A stretch of 17,973 nucleotides of DNA. Source: Clostridiales bacterium (lineage in GTDB: Bacteria; Bacillota; Clostridia; Lachnospirales; JAITVM01). The stretch covers positions 1 through 17,973 of the forward strand of contig JAITVM010000017.1 of assembly GCA_031285815.1 (NCBI GenBank), read 5' to 3'. Position 1 is the first letter of the stretch. The number at the start of each line of letters is the position of its first letter. Below, one piece after another: positions 1-5,638 of this stretch. The translations under genes and the position numbers were made by a program. The notes under the pieces were generated by a model, which ran no database searches, had not been told where the DNA came from, and saw only the letters and a program-made list of their open reading frames with translations.

Positions 1-436
1 CTTCTATATAATCAAAGGAATCTATGTATGTAACATCTAGGCTGGCTTTATTTTCATAGAAGTTAATATATTCATCATTGCCCCTTTCGGCATAAAGCTT
101 TTCTTTTACATAAATTAATACCGAAGCCTTTTCCCCACGTAACTTCTTGATAATTTCCCTACCCAAGGATAATTCTATCCTTTTATCCCGTATTATTTTT
201 CTGTCATCTACTTTATACACAATACCGCCATTAAAGGCAACCCCATATGCATTTTCACCAGAAATGCCAATGATATCTTCAAACTGCTTCAATTTTAGAA
301 ATGACCTGCCTGTACAAAGCATTATTTGGACGCCTTTTTTTTGGGCCTTTTTAATTGCTTCTAAGTTTTCATTAGAAATAATTAAATCATCACCAACAAG
401 TGTCTTATCAAAATCTGTAAATATTAATTTATACAT
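1..436 (-). CDS. Cof-type HAD-IIB family hydrolase, 3' end outside window
   Basis: Reading the minus strand from an ATG at 436-434 gives 145 open codons to the window edge, so the C-terminal part is missing. The first residues carry HAD motif I, D8-F-D10-K-T (nucleophile Asp and acid/base Asp of DxDxT). Motif II is the Thr in LCTGR, near residue 42. The N-G-G at about 69-71 is typical of the Cof/HAD-IIB subfamily. Family members are cytosolic Mg2+-dependent phosphatases of sugar phosphates, nucleotides or cofactors such as pyridoxal phosphate or HMP-PP; the substrate cannot be read from sequence. An AGGA-type ribosome site lies about 9 bases before the ATG. The gene diverges from thiT. A thiamine-related substrate is conceivable from that position, but this is only inference. 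The family call is firm; no symbol is assigned. Confidence 0.88.
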   Translation of the reverse strand, partial: MYKLIFTDFDKTLVGDDLIISNENLEAIKKAQKKGVQIMLCTGRSFLKLKQFEDIIGISGENAYGVAFNGGIVYKVDDRKIIRDKRIELSLGREIIKKLRGEKASVLIYVKEKLYAERGNDEYINFYENKASLDVTYIDSFDYIE

Positions 437-509
437 ATTCCAAATCCTTTCGCTCACGAAAATTAATTTTTACTATTTTTTTGTAAAATTGATTTCCATT
501 TCCTTTTGC

Positions 510-538
510 TTGACAACGCATAATAGTTAATATATATT
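510..538 (+). promoter_or_regulatory. Promoter of the TPP riboswitch-thiT transcript
   Basis: A perfect -35 box TTGACA (510-515) is followed by a 17-base spacer and a -10 box TATATT (533-538, 5 of 6). This predicts a start near 545, about 10 bases before the first paired bases of the riboswitch, which is the expected arrangement for a leader-controlled gene. It is a sigma-A type promoter by sequence only. Confidence 0.78.
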
Positions 539-555
539 AAATATAATATAAATCC

Positions 556-652
556 GCTAGGGGTGCTTATTGTCATTTGATTGTTTTCCGTCATATGCGA
601 AGCTGAGACTTTACCCTTTTACCTGATCCAGATAATGCTGGCGCAGGGAAGC
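556..652 (+). promoter_or_regulatory. TPP (THI-box) riboswitch aptamer
   Basis: The conserved thi-box blocks occur in order: GGGGTGC (560-566), the GCTGAGA element (602-608), the TACCC block (612-616), the ACCTGATC block (621-628), then GATAATGCTGGC (631-642) and CAGGGAA (644-650). P1 can form from GCT (556-558) with AGC (650-652). The aptamer binds thiamine pyrophosphate and in Firmicutes normally turns the downstream gene off when TPP is plentiful. The next gene is thiT, a thiamine uptake component, which fits. Every core block is intact, so the aptamer is expected to be functional. Confidence 0.96.
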
Positions 653-658
653 AACCTT

Positions 659-694
659 AACCTCTCCTGCGGAAAAACTTTAGGAGGTTTTTTT
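659..694 (+). terminator. Riboswitch expression platform: terminator whose 3' arm contains the thiT SD
   Basis: AACCTC-TCCT (659-668) can pair with AGGAGGTT (682-689), with a two-base bulge in the 5' arm, and is followed by a run of seven T (688-694). This is an intrinsic terminator just after the aptamer. The AGGAGG in its 3' arm is also the ribosome binding site of thiT, whose ATG follows directly at 695. Folding would therefore both stop transcription and hide the SD. The structure was worked out by eye, without energy calculation. Confidence 0.75.
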
Positions 695-1348
695 ATGTCT
701 ACTTTTTTCAATTCTACACAAGGTGTTTTATCAGTTGCCGCTACTTCATTTCTTATACTATATTTATTTTTCCGTATACTCAAAGCTAAATATGTTATAA
801 CCACTAAAATTGTTACATACACTGCCCTTTGCTTAGCCCTCGCTACAATCCTTTCAAATATAACATTTTTCAGAATGCCACAAGGGGGAAGGGTGACTTT
901 ATGCAGTATGCTTTTTATAATTATAATAAGTTATTGGTTTGGGCCTGTCTTTGGTGTCCTAGCTGGGTTTATTAATGGGCTGCTTCAGTTAATGTTCGAC
1001 CCTTATATAATGCACCCTCTCCAGCTTCTACTAGATTATCCATTATCATATGCTGCATTAGGGTTAGCCGGTTTGTTCCGTACCAACAAAAACGGTTTGC
1101 AGATTGGTTTTATTTTCGGGGCCTTTATGAGATTTTTAGTAACCGCGTTTTCAGGGTTCATATTTTTTTCTGATTATTTAAGGGAACCCATTGCTAATTT
1201 AATATATACAGTCCAATATAATATTTCATACATCGGCGCGGAGGCCCTGATAACTTTGTTTATTATAAATTTTGCCCCAATCAAAAACGCAATCAACTTA
1301 ATAAAAAATAGTTTAGTACTTAATGGTGTTGAAAATCAAACGCAATAG
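695..1348 (+). CDS. thiT: ECF transporter thiamine-binding S component ThiT
   Basis: Encodes 217 residues of a very hydrophobic membrane protein. ThiT is the substrate-binding S component of the energy-coupling-factor thiamine importer and works with shared EcfA/A'/T proteins, which are not encoded in this window. Family hallmarks are the F-R-M-P-Q-G-G-R-V-T-L-C-S-M-L segment (about 59-73), F-G-P-V-F-G-V-L-A-G (82-91), H-P-L-Q-L-L-L-D-Y-P-L (107-117) and the Y-N-I-S-Y-I-G-A-E stretch (175-183) near the C-terminus. The start at 695 is fixed by the AGGAGG at 682-687. An upstream in-frame extension to 581 only reads through the riboswitch. A hydrophobic helix at about residues 11-30 precedes the usual ThiT core, making the protein some 35 residues longer than the roughly 180-residue reference. 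The gene runs toward the origin, against its neighbours, and is controlled by the TPP riboswitch. Confidence 0.95.
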   Translation: MSTFFNSTQGVLSVAATSFLILYLFFRILKAKYVITTKIVTYTALCLALATILSNITFFRMPQGGRVTLCSMLFIIIISYWFGPVFGVLAGFINGLLQLMFDPYIMHPLQLLLDYPLSYAALGLAGLFRTNKNGLQIGFIFGAFMRFLVTAFSGFIFFSDYLREPIANLIYTVQYNISYIGAEALITLFIINFAPIKNAINLIKNSLVLNGVENQTQ

Positions 1349-1394
1349 GAAATTTTAAAGCAGAGTTTAACTCCATATAAAATACATTTGCTTA

Positions 1395-1427
1395 GCATAA
1401 ACGTAGAGAAATTCTCTATGTTTATGC
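1395..1427. repeat. Near-perfect 33-nt inverted repeat between convergent thiT and parB
   Basis: GCATAAAC (1395-1402) pairs with GTTTATGC (1420-1427), and the inner TAGAGAA/TTCTCTA closes almost completely, with a single G-T wobble and a one-base centre. It lies in the 120-base gap between the 3' ends of thiT and parB, where a bidirectional terminator would be expected. Neither strand shows a T tract straight after the stem, so it is not a classical intrinsic terminator. It may act as a transcript 3'-end stabiliser or a factor-dependent end. Confidence 0.6.
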
Positions 1428-1468
1428 CGTTCAATTCACAGTAAAACAGAGTTATACTCAATGCAAAA

Positions 1469-2356
1469 TCAAAAAATCTTTTTCGAATTTTTCAAAATCA
1501 TTATAAGCCTATCCAATTCTTCATTAGAATAATATTCTATCTCTATTTTCCCCTTACTCTTCCCATCTTTTATATTCACCTTCGTACCCAATAAAGATTT
1601 TAAATCAGTTTCGATATTTTTATATTTATCCTTCGGATTAATTTCAACTTTTACTTTTTTGATTTCAAATTTAGGCGGGTTATTTATAATTTGAATATAT
1701 TCTTCAGCTTGCCTGGCAGACATTTTATTTTCTATAAAATTCTCGCATACCGAAAATTGTTTTTCACTATCTGTAACCTGCAAAAGTAATTTACCATGAG
1801 TCGCAGATATTTTGCCTTCAGCAATAAAATTCTTTACCCTGTCATCTAAATTAAGGAGGTTTAGGAAAGTAGAAATTAAAGACCTGCTCTTACCAATTTT
1901 GTTGGCTATATCTTCTTGGGTAAAGAAAAATTCATCCATAAGCCTTTGATAACATTCTGCTTCTTCGATGGGGTTCAAATCTTCACGCTGAATATTTTCT
2001 ATTAACGCAACTTGTATTGTGTCCACTTCATTATAGTCTTTAATAATAACAGGCACTTCTGTTAATTTAGCAATCCTGGCCGCCCGCCACCTACGTTCCC
2101 CAGCTATTAAGGAAAAATAAGCCCCTTCATCCTTCACTAAAAGCGGTTGTATAATCCCATAAGATTTAATTGACTCTGCTAATTCAGCCAACGATTCATT
2201 ATCAAAAAATTTTCTCGGCTGGTTTAAATTTGGCTCTATCTTATTAATATCAACAAGGACAGCACCAGATTTTTGTTGTTCTTCACTTTCTGCAGAAATA
2301 TTACTGATAGGTGTTGATATAAGGGCATTTATACCTTTGCCCAAACCTTTTTTCAA
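1469..2356 (-). CDS. parB: Chromosome partitioning protein ParB (Spo0J), CTPase and parS-binding
   Basis: Encodes 295 residues, normal for Spo0J. ParB loads at parS sites near the origin as a CTP-dependent sliding clamp and recruits SMC. Domains in order: a short N-terminal tail beginning K-K-G-L-G-K-G-I-N-A-L; the ParB/Srx CTP-binding domain with G-E-R-R-W-R-A (86-92) and E-N-I-Q-R-E (120-125); the parS-recognition helix-turn-helix around 145-168 (T-Q-E-D-I-A-N-K-I-G-K-S-R-S); and a C-terminal dimerisation region. Translation starts at a TTG that overlaps the parA stop as TTGA. The SD (AAGGAGGGGG) is embedded in the last parA codons, so the two genes are translationally coupled. The HTH is followed by I-S-A-T-H-G-K (183-189), usual for Spo0J. 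Only one ParB paralogue is present; no Noc is seen. Confidence 0.97.
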   Translation of the reverse strand: MKKGLGKGINALISTPISNISAESEEQQKSGAVLVDINKIEPNLNQPRKFFDNESLAELAESIKSYGIIQPLLVKDEGAYFSLIAGERRWRAARIAKLTEVPVIIKDYNEVDTIQVALIENIQREDLNPIEEAECYQRLMDEFFFTQEDIANKIGKSRSLISTFLNLLNLDDRVKNFIAEGKISATHGKLLLQVTDSEKQFSVCENFIENKMSARQAEEYIQIINNPPKFEIKKVKVEINPKDKYKNIETDLKSLLGTKVNIKDGKSKGKIEIEYYSNEELDRLIMILKNSKKIF

Positions 2357-3123
2357 AATTTCCCCCTCCTTGTATCTACAATTTTAGCAAGGATCTCATA
2401 TGCCTCCGCACCTCTGGATTTTGGTTCGTATAATAGAATTGGAAGGCCATGGCTAGGTGCTTCAGATAACCTTATATTCCTTGGTACAATAGTAGTAAAT
2501 ATATCAGAAGATATATTTTGCTTAACATTTTCAACAACCTCTAAAGAAAGCTTAGTCCTGCCATCATACATAGTAAAAACTATACCTTCTATATATAATT
2601 TTGGGTTCAAGCTATTCTTGATTAAATTTACTGTATCAAATAATTGTGATAGGCCCTCAAGTGCAAAGTATTCACATTGCATAGGGACAATTATAGAATT
2701 GCTTGCAACTAGGGCATTTAAAGTTAAAATATTTAGGGCAGGCGGGCAATCGATAATAATATAATCATAAACCAGCTCTAAATGGCTGACAATATTTTTT
2801 AAAATATATTCACGTTTGGTAGCTGAAAGCAATTCTATTGTAGCACCAGAGAGGTCTTTATCTGCCGGGATAATATCTAAATTAGGAACATTGGTCGCTA
2901 TCTTAGCACTATGTATGTTCTTTTCACCCAATAATAATTCATATATTGTATTATTTAGGTTCTTCTTTTCAACTCCAAGCCCTGACGTGGAATTTGCTTG
3001 TGGGTCTAAATCTATGATTAAAACATTTCTGCCAAATTTGGCAAGGTAGGCTGACAAATTAATAGCAGTCGTAGTTTTGCCGACCCCACCTTTTTGATTG
3101 ACAATAGCCATTATCTTACTCAA
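2353..3123 (-). CDS. parA: Chromosome partitioning ATPase ParA (Soj)
   Basis: Encodes 256 residues of a ParA/MinD-type ATPase that dimerises with ATP, binds DNA non-specifically and is stimulated by ParB. In Bacillus the homologue Soj also controls DnaA. The deviant Walker A motif K-G-G-V-G-K-T-T (11-18) with its signature lysine, the D-L-D-P-Q-A-N-S-T-S-G-L-G segment (38-50) and the D-C-P-P Walker B motif (125-128) are all intact. The start is taken as the TTG at 3123-3121. It has a GGGAG ribosome site about 9 bases upstream, whereas the in-frame ATG four codons later would be too far from it. It is the first gene of a two-gene parAB unit with its own candidate promoter, separated from the lipid-kinase gene by a terminator. 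Confidence 0.97.
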   Translation of the reverse strand: MSKIMAIVNQKGGVGKTTTAINLSAYLAKFGRNVLIIDLDPQANSTSGLGVEKKNLNNTIYELLLGEKNIHSAKIATNVPNLDIIPADKDLSGATIELLSATKREYILKNIVSHLELVYDYIIIDCPPALNILTLNALVASNSIIVPMQCEYFALEGLSQLFDTVNLIKNSLNPKLYIEGIVFTMYDGRTKLSLEVVENVKQNISSDIFTTIVPRNIRLSEAPSHGLPILLYEPKSRGAEAYEILAKIVDTRRGKF

Positions 3124-3154
3124 AAAGACACACTCCCTATTTATCTATAAAATT

Positions 3155-3183
3155 AGTATATCATAAAAAGATTTTTGTTTAAA
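3155..3183 (-). promoter_or_regulatory. Candidate parAB promoter
   Basis: On the minus strand, TTTAAA (3183-3178, 4 of 6) is followed by a 17-base spacer and TATACT (3160-3155, 5 of 6). It lies after the lipid-kinase terminator and about 32 bases before the parA start. The surroundings are AT-rich, so a chance match is possible; position and spacing favour it. Confidence 0.5.
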
Positions 3184-3221
3184 CAGTTACATATCACGTT
3201 TGTTAGCTAGGGTAGGGCAAA

Positions 3222-3255
3222 TAAAAAACAAGCCTTTATAAAATATAAAAGCTTG
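3222..3255 (-). terminator. Intrinsic terminator of the lipid-kinase gene
   Basis: On the minus strand a 12-bp stem (CAAGCTTTTATA with TATAAAGGCTTG, one G-T wobble) with a three-base loop spans 3255-3229. It is followed by TTTTTTAT (3228-3221). It lies 54 bases after the lipid-kinase stop codon and isolates that gene from parAB. Confidence 0.85.
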
Positions 3256-3309
3256 GCAAAAAATTTACTAAATAAAAAAACTTTTTTTAAAATCTTATAA
3301 ATAAAAAAT

Positions 3310-4203
3310 TTATGGTACAAAAATTTCTATCGCTTTTTGTATATTACGAATTTCAACCGGCATTAACGGGCCGCTTTCACCATCTATATCCGTCTCAAAA
3401 TGCTCTGGGTTTGATGAGAGGGTATCTATTTTGATATAATTATCTTTAAAATAAATTATATTTGGATCATTCAAATAATCGCCGGACACAACCCTTAAAA
3501 ATAAAACTGGTATTTCAGATATAGGCATAGCCCTAAAACCTACAAATTCAAATAAGCCGTCATCAATTAGTGCATCTGGCGCCAATTTTTCAAAGCCTCC
3601 AGTACCACTGCTATTTAGTATATAAAATAAGTTAACATCTTCTTTAATAACTGTATGAGAGTTAGTTAAAATAAGAGGGATTGGCTCAAAATTTTGAATT
3701 TGTTCTAAACCTTTTATGTAATAAGCGAATTTTCCAAAAAAAGATTTAAATTCTTCTTCTACAAGATGTGATACATTAGTAAATAACCCAGATGCAAAAA
3801 CATTAATGAAATAAGTATCATTAGCAAGGCCGATATCTGACATTTTTGTTTTCCCTGATGCAATAACAAAGCTTGCCTTAGAGGGCTCTTTCGGAATTTT
3901 GAAATAAGAAGCGAAATCATTGGCTGTACCAGCAGGTATTACCCCAAGCCTTGTTTTAATATTGTTCTTCATTATTGCATTTAAAACAATATTAATAGTA
4001 CCGTCGCCGCCGCTAGAAACAATAACATCATAGTAAGACTTTTCAATATTTTCCAAATAACCATTAAGGCCCGGAGTTTTCCCTAACCTAAATAAAGAAA
4101 CAATAAACCCATGCTGTTGAAAAATTTCTACACAGTTATCAAGCTCTAACCTAAATGACTTATTCCCCGAATAAGGGTTATAAACTAATAGCAGTTTTTT
4201 CAA
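3310..4203 (-). CDS. YegS/DgkB-like lipid kinase (diacylglycerol kinase catalytic domain)
   Basis: Encodes 297 residues. The N-terminal V-Y-N-P-Y-S-G (7-13) is the start of the DAGK catalytic domain. The nucleotide-binding G-G-D-G-T motif is at 65-69 and P-A-G-T-A-N-D-F-A at 90-98, both intact. The C-terminal half is the beta-sandwich domain, including the D-D-G-L-F-E-F stretch typical of YegS/BmrU/DgkB proteins. The family phosphorylates diacylglycerol or related lipids with ATP at the inner membrane face. In Gram-positives DgkB recycles diacylglycerol released during lipoteichoic acid synthesis. An LTA-synthase-family gene at the right edge of the window makes that role plausible but not proven. 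The start is TTG, with GGAGG ten bases upstream. The gene follows the 69-codon membrane-protein gene by 66 bases. Confidence 0.92.
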   Translation of the reverse strand: MKKLLLVYNPYSGNKSFRLELDNCVEIFQQHGFIVSLFRLGKTPGLNGYLENIEKSYYDVIVSSGGDGTINIVLNAIMKNNIKTRLGVIPAGTANDFASYFKIPKEPSKASFVIASGKTKMSDIGLANDTYFINVFASGLFTNVSHLVEEEFKSFFGKFAYYIKGLEQIQNFEPIPLILTNSHTVIKEDVNLFYILNSSGTGGFEKLAPDALIDDGLFEFVGFRAMPISEIPVLFLRVVSGDYLNDPNIIYFKDNYIKIDTLSSNPEHFETDIDGESGPLMPVEIRNIQKAIEIFVP

Positions 4204-4237
4204 TTTTGTTAATCCTCCGTATTATATATATAGAATT

Positions 4238-4266
4238 ATCATACATATGATCCAAAAATAAATCAA
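4238..4266 (-). promoter_or_regulatory. Candidate promoter for the lipid-kinase gene
   Basis: On the minus strand, TTGATT (4266-4261, 4 of 6) with a 17-base spacer precedes TATGAT (4243-4238, 5 of 6). It lies in the 66-base gap between the small membrane-protein gene and the kinase and would start transcription about 27 bases before the TTG start. If real, the kinase need not depend on the upstream gene. Confidence 0.45.
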
Positions 4267-4269
4267 TAT

Positions 4270-4479
4270 TTAAAAATTAATTTTAAAAACAGATATAATT
4301 TCACCCAGCAAAACAGTAGCTATATAATTTACCAACAAGTATAATGACCCTAAAAAACATGCTATATTCATTACCCTAGCTTGATATGGCCTCTTGTCGA
4401 TATCTATAAAAAGCTCTACTATTGATTGTATACACGCAATAATAAAAATTTGCCCAATAAGTGTTAAAAATTCGCTCAT
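4270..4479 (-). CDS. Small two-helix membrane protein, unknown function
   Basis: I do not recognise this 69-residue protein. It has two hydrophobic segments, at about 5-25 (L-T-L-I-G-Q-I-F-I-I-A...) and 38-60, joined by a short charged loop, D-I-D-K-R-P-Y-Q-A-R (26-35). By the positive-inside rule the loop probably faces the cytoplasm. The start is the ATG at 4479-4477. Only a weak G-rich ribosome site (GGGGG about 7 bases before it) is visible, so the start and even the gene are less certain than its neighbours. It lies directly upstream of, and on the same strand as, the lipid-kinase gene. The coherent membrane topology, the gene-sized gap and the co-orientation argue that it is real. A role in lipid or envelope work is guilt by association only. 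Confidence 0.62.
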   Translation of the reverse strand: MSEFLTLIGQIFIIACIQSIVELFIDIDKRPYQARVMNIACFLGSLYLLVNYIATVLLGEIISVFKINF

Positions 4480-4589
4480 ACATAAACCCCCACAAAAAAT
4501 TGTTTAAAAAGCCTTTTATTATGGTATCATATATAATATATGGGAAAGGTTTCTGTGATATACTATTTTTGGATACGGCCAGTTTAAAA

Positions 4590-4598
4590 TGATATAAT
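4590..4598 (+). promoter_or_regulatory. Extended -10 promoter of the alpha/beta hydrolase gene
   Basis: A perfect -10 hexamer TATAAT (4593-4598) is preceded by the extended-10 TG motif (4590-4591). The -35 region is poor (TTGGAT at 4569-4574 with an 18-base spacer), as is common when an extended -10 is present. It predicts a start near 4605, about 65 bases before the TTG start. Confidence 0.55.
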
Positions 4599-4670
4599 TA
4601 ATAAAGTATTACTTAAATTTGATTTTTATCCGAAACAATAAATATATTAACTTACGAAAGGGGAATTTCT

Positions 4671-5594
4671 TTGAAATTTAAAAAACTATTGATATGTGCG
4701 TCATTGATAAGCTTACCAATACTTATCAACAGCATAATATTTAAAAAAACAAATGCTAAAATAAATAAATCTAATAAAACATTTTATAATTGGCGGTTTG
4801 GAAAAATAAGATATATAGTTAAAGGGAGAGGGGAGCCACTTTTATTAATTCACGACACTATAGCCGGCTCAGGTGCCCATGAATGGGATAATACTATAAA
4901 TGATTTGTCAAAACATTATACCGTTTATGCCATAGACCTTTTAGGGTATGGGTTCTCCGATAAACCAGAAATAACCTATAGCGCATATTTATATGTCAGC
5001 TTAATAAATGATTTTATCGCCAATATTATTAAAAAGAAAACCAGTATCGTAGTAAATGGCAATTCTTCTGGTTTTGCTATATTGGCTAATACATTTAGGC
5101 CAAACCAAATTAAAAAAATAATTTTGGTTTCACCACATGGCATAGTAACAAAAAACGAATACCCAAATAAAATTGACAGGGTTAAAAGGATAATATTTGA
5201 AATGCCTATTATAGGGACCAGCTTATATACACTCTTCACATCAAAAGTTTTTTCTAAAATATATTTAAAACGGTATATAGATAATATGGACAGCTCACTA
5301 TTCAAAAAATATTATTATTCTTCACATTGTGAAGGGGCTTCGTCTAAATATAGCAATGCAGCTTATATTTCAAATTATTTGAATACGAATATAACAAAAC
5401 ACCTTTCAAGGGTAAAAACCCCAATACATATAATTTGGGGGAAGGGCGATGAAATTAACCCACTCAATAAATTCAACCATATTATTGAAAACTGCCCAAC
5501 CGTTAGTTTATCAATTTTTGACACGAAATCACTGCCACATATAGAAGCCCCTGTATCATTTTATAAAACCTGTAAAATGTTCCTGGCTGGATAA
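4671..5594 (+). CDS. Membrane-anchored alpha/beta-fold hydrolase
   Basis: Encodes 307 residues. An N-terminal hydrophobic helix (about 5-24, after K-F-K-K) looks like an uncleaved signal anchor, so the catalytic domain probably lies outside the cytoplasmic membrane. The alpha/beta-hydrolase core follows: the L-L-L-I-H-D oxyanion region (57-62), the nucleophile elbow G-N-S-S-G (130-134, Ser132), the acid in W-G-K-G-D (Asp260) and the catalytic His in L-P-H-I-E-A-P (His290). The triad is complete. The D-L-L-G-Y-G-F-S-D-K-P segment (89-99) resembles haloalkane-dehalogenase/epoxide-hydrolase-like members, but the substrate (ester, lipid, lactone or other) cannot be deduced. The start is TTG, with AAAGGGG upstream. 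It is transcribed head-on to replication, and its codons look even more A/T-rich than those of the adjacent gyrase genes. Confidence 0.88.
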   Translation: MKFKKLLICASLISLPILINSIIFKKTNAKINKSNKTFYNWRFGKIRYIVKGRGEPLLLIHDTIAGSGAHEWDNTINDLSKHYTVYAIDLLGYGFSDKPEITYSAYLYVSLINDFIANIIKKKTSIVVNGNSSGFAILANTFRPNQIKKIILVSPHGIVTKNEYPNKIDRVKRIIFEMPIIGTSLYTLFTSKVFSKIYLKRYIDNMDSSLFKKYYYSSHCEGASSKYSNAAYISNYLNTNITKHLSRVKTPIHIIWGKGDEINPLNKFNHIIENCPTVSLSIFDTKSLPHIEAPVSFYKTCKMFLAG

Positions 5595-5602
5595 AATAAA
5601 GT

Positions 5603-5638
5603 AGCCTCTCCGTTAATTTGGAAAGGCTGTTTTTTTAT
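5603..5638. terminator. Bidirectional terminator between the hydrolase gene and gyrA
   Basis: AGCCTCTCC (5603/4-5611) pairs with GGAAAGGCT (5620-5628) apart from one internal mismatch. On the plus strand GTTTTTTTATT follows, ending the hydrolase gene. On the minus strand the same stem is followed by ACTTTATTTTAT, ending gyrA. The forward T run runs into the gyrA stop codon at 5635-5637, so the two convergent genes share the element. Confidence 0.85.

Noticed and set aside
147..530. Plus-strand 127-codon open frame at the left edge
   Set aside because: It is antisense to the HAD hydrolase, which has intact motifs, and runs into the thiT promoter.
581..694. In-frame upstream extension of thiT
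   Set aside because: It translates the TPP riboswitch and terminator; the ATG at 695 has an AGGAGG at correct spacing.
4976..5305. Minus-strand 109-codon open frame within the hydrolase gene
   Set aside because: It is antisense to a hydrolase with a full catalytic triad and has no ribosome site or recognisable domain.
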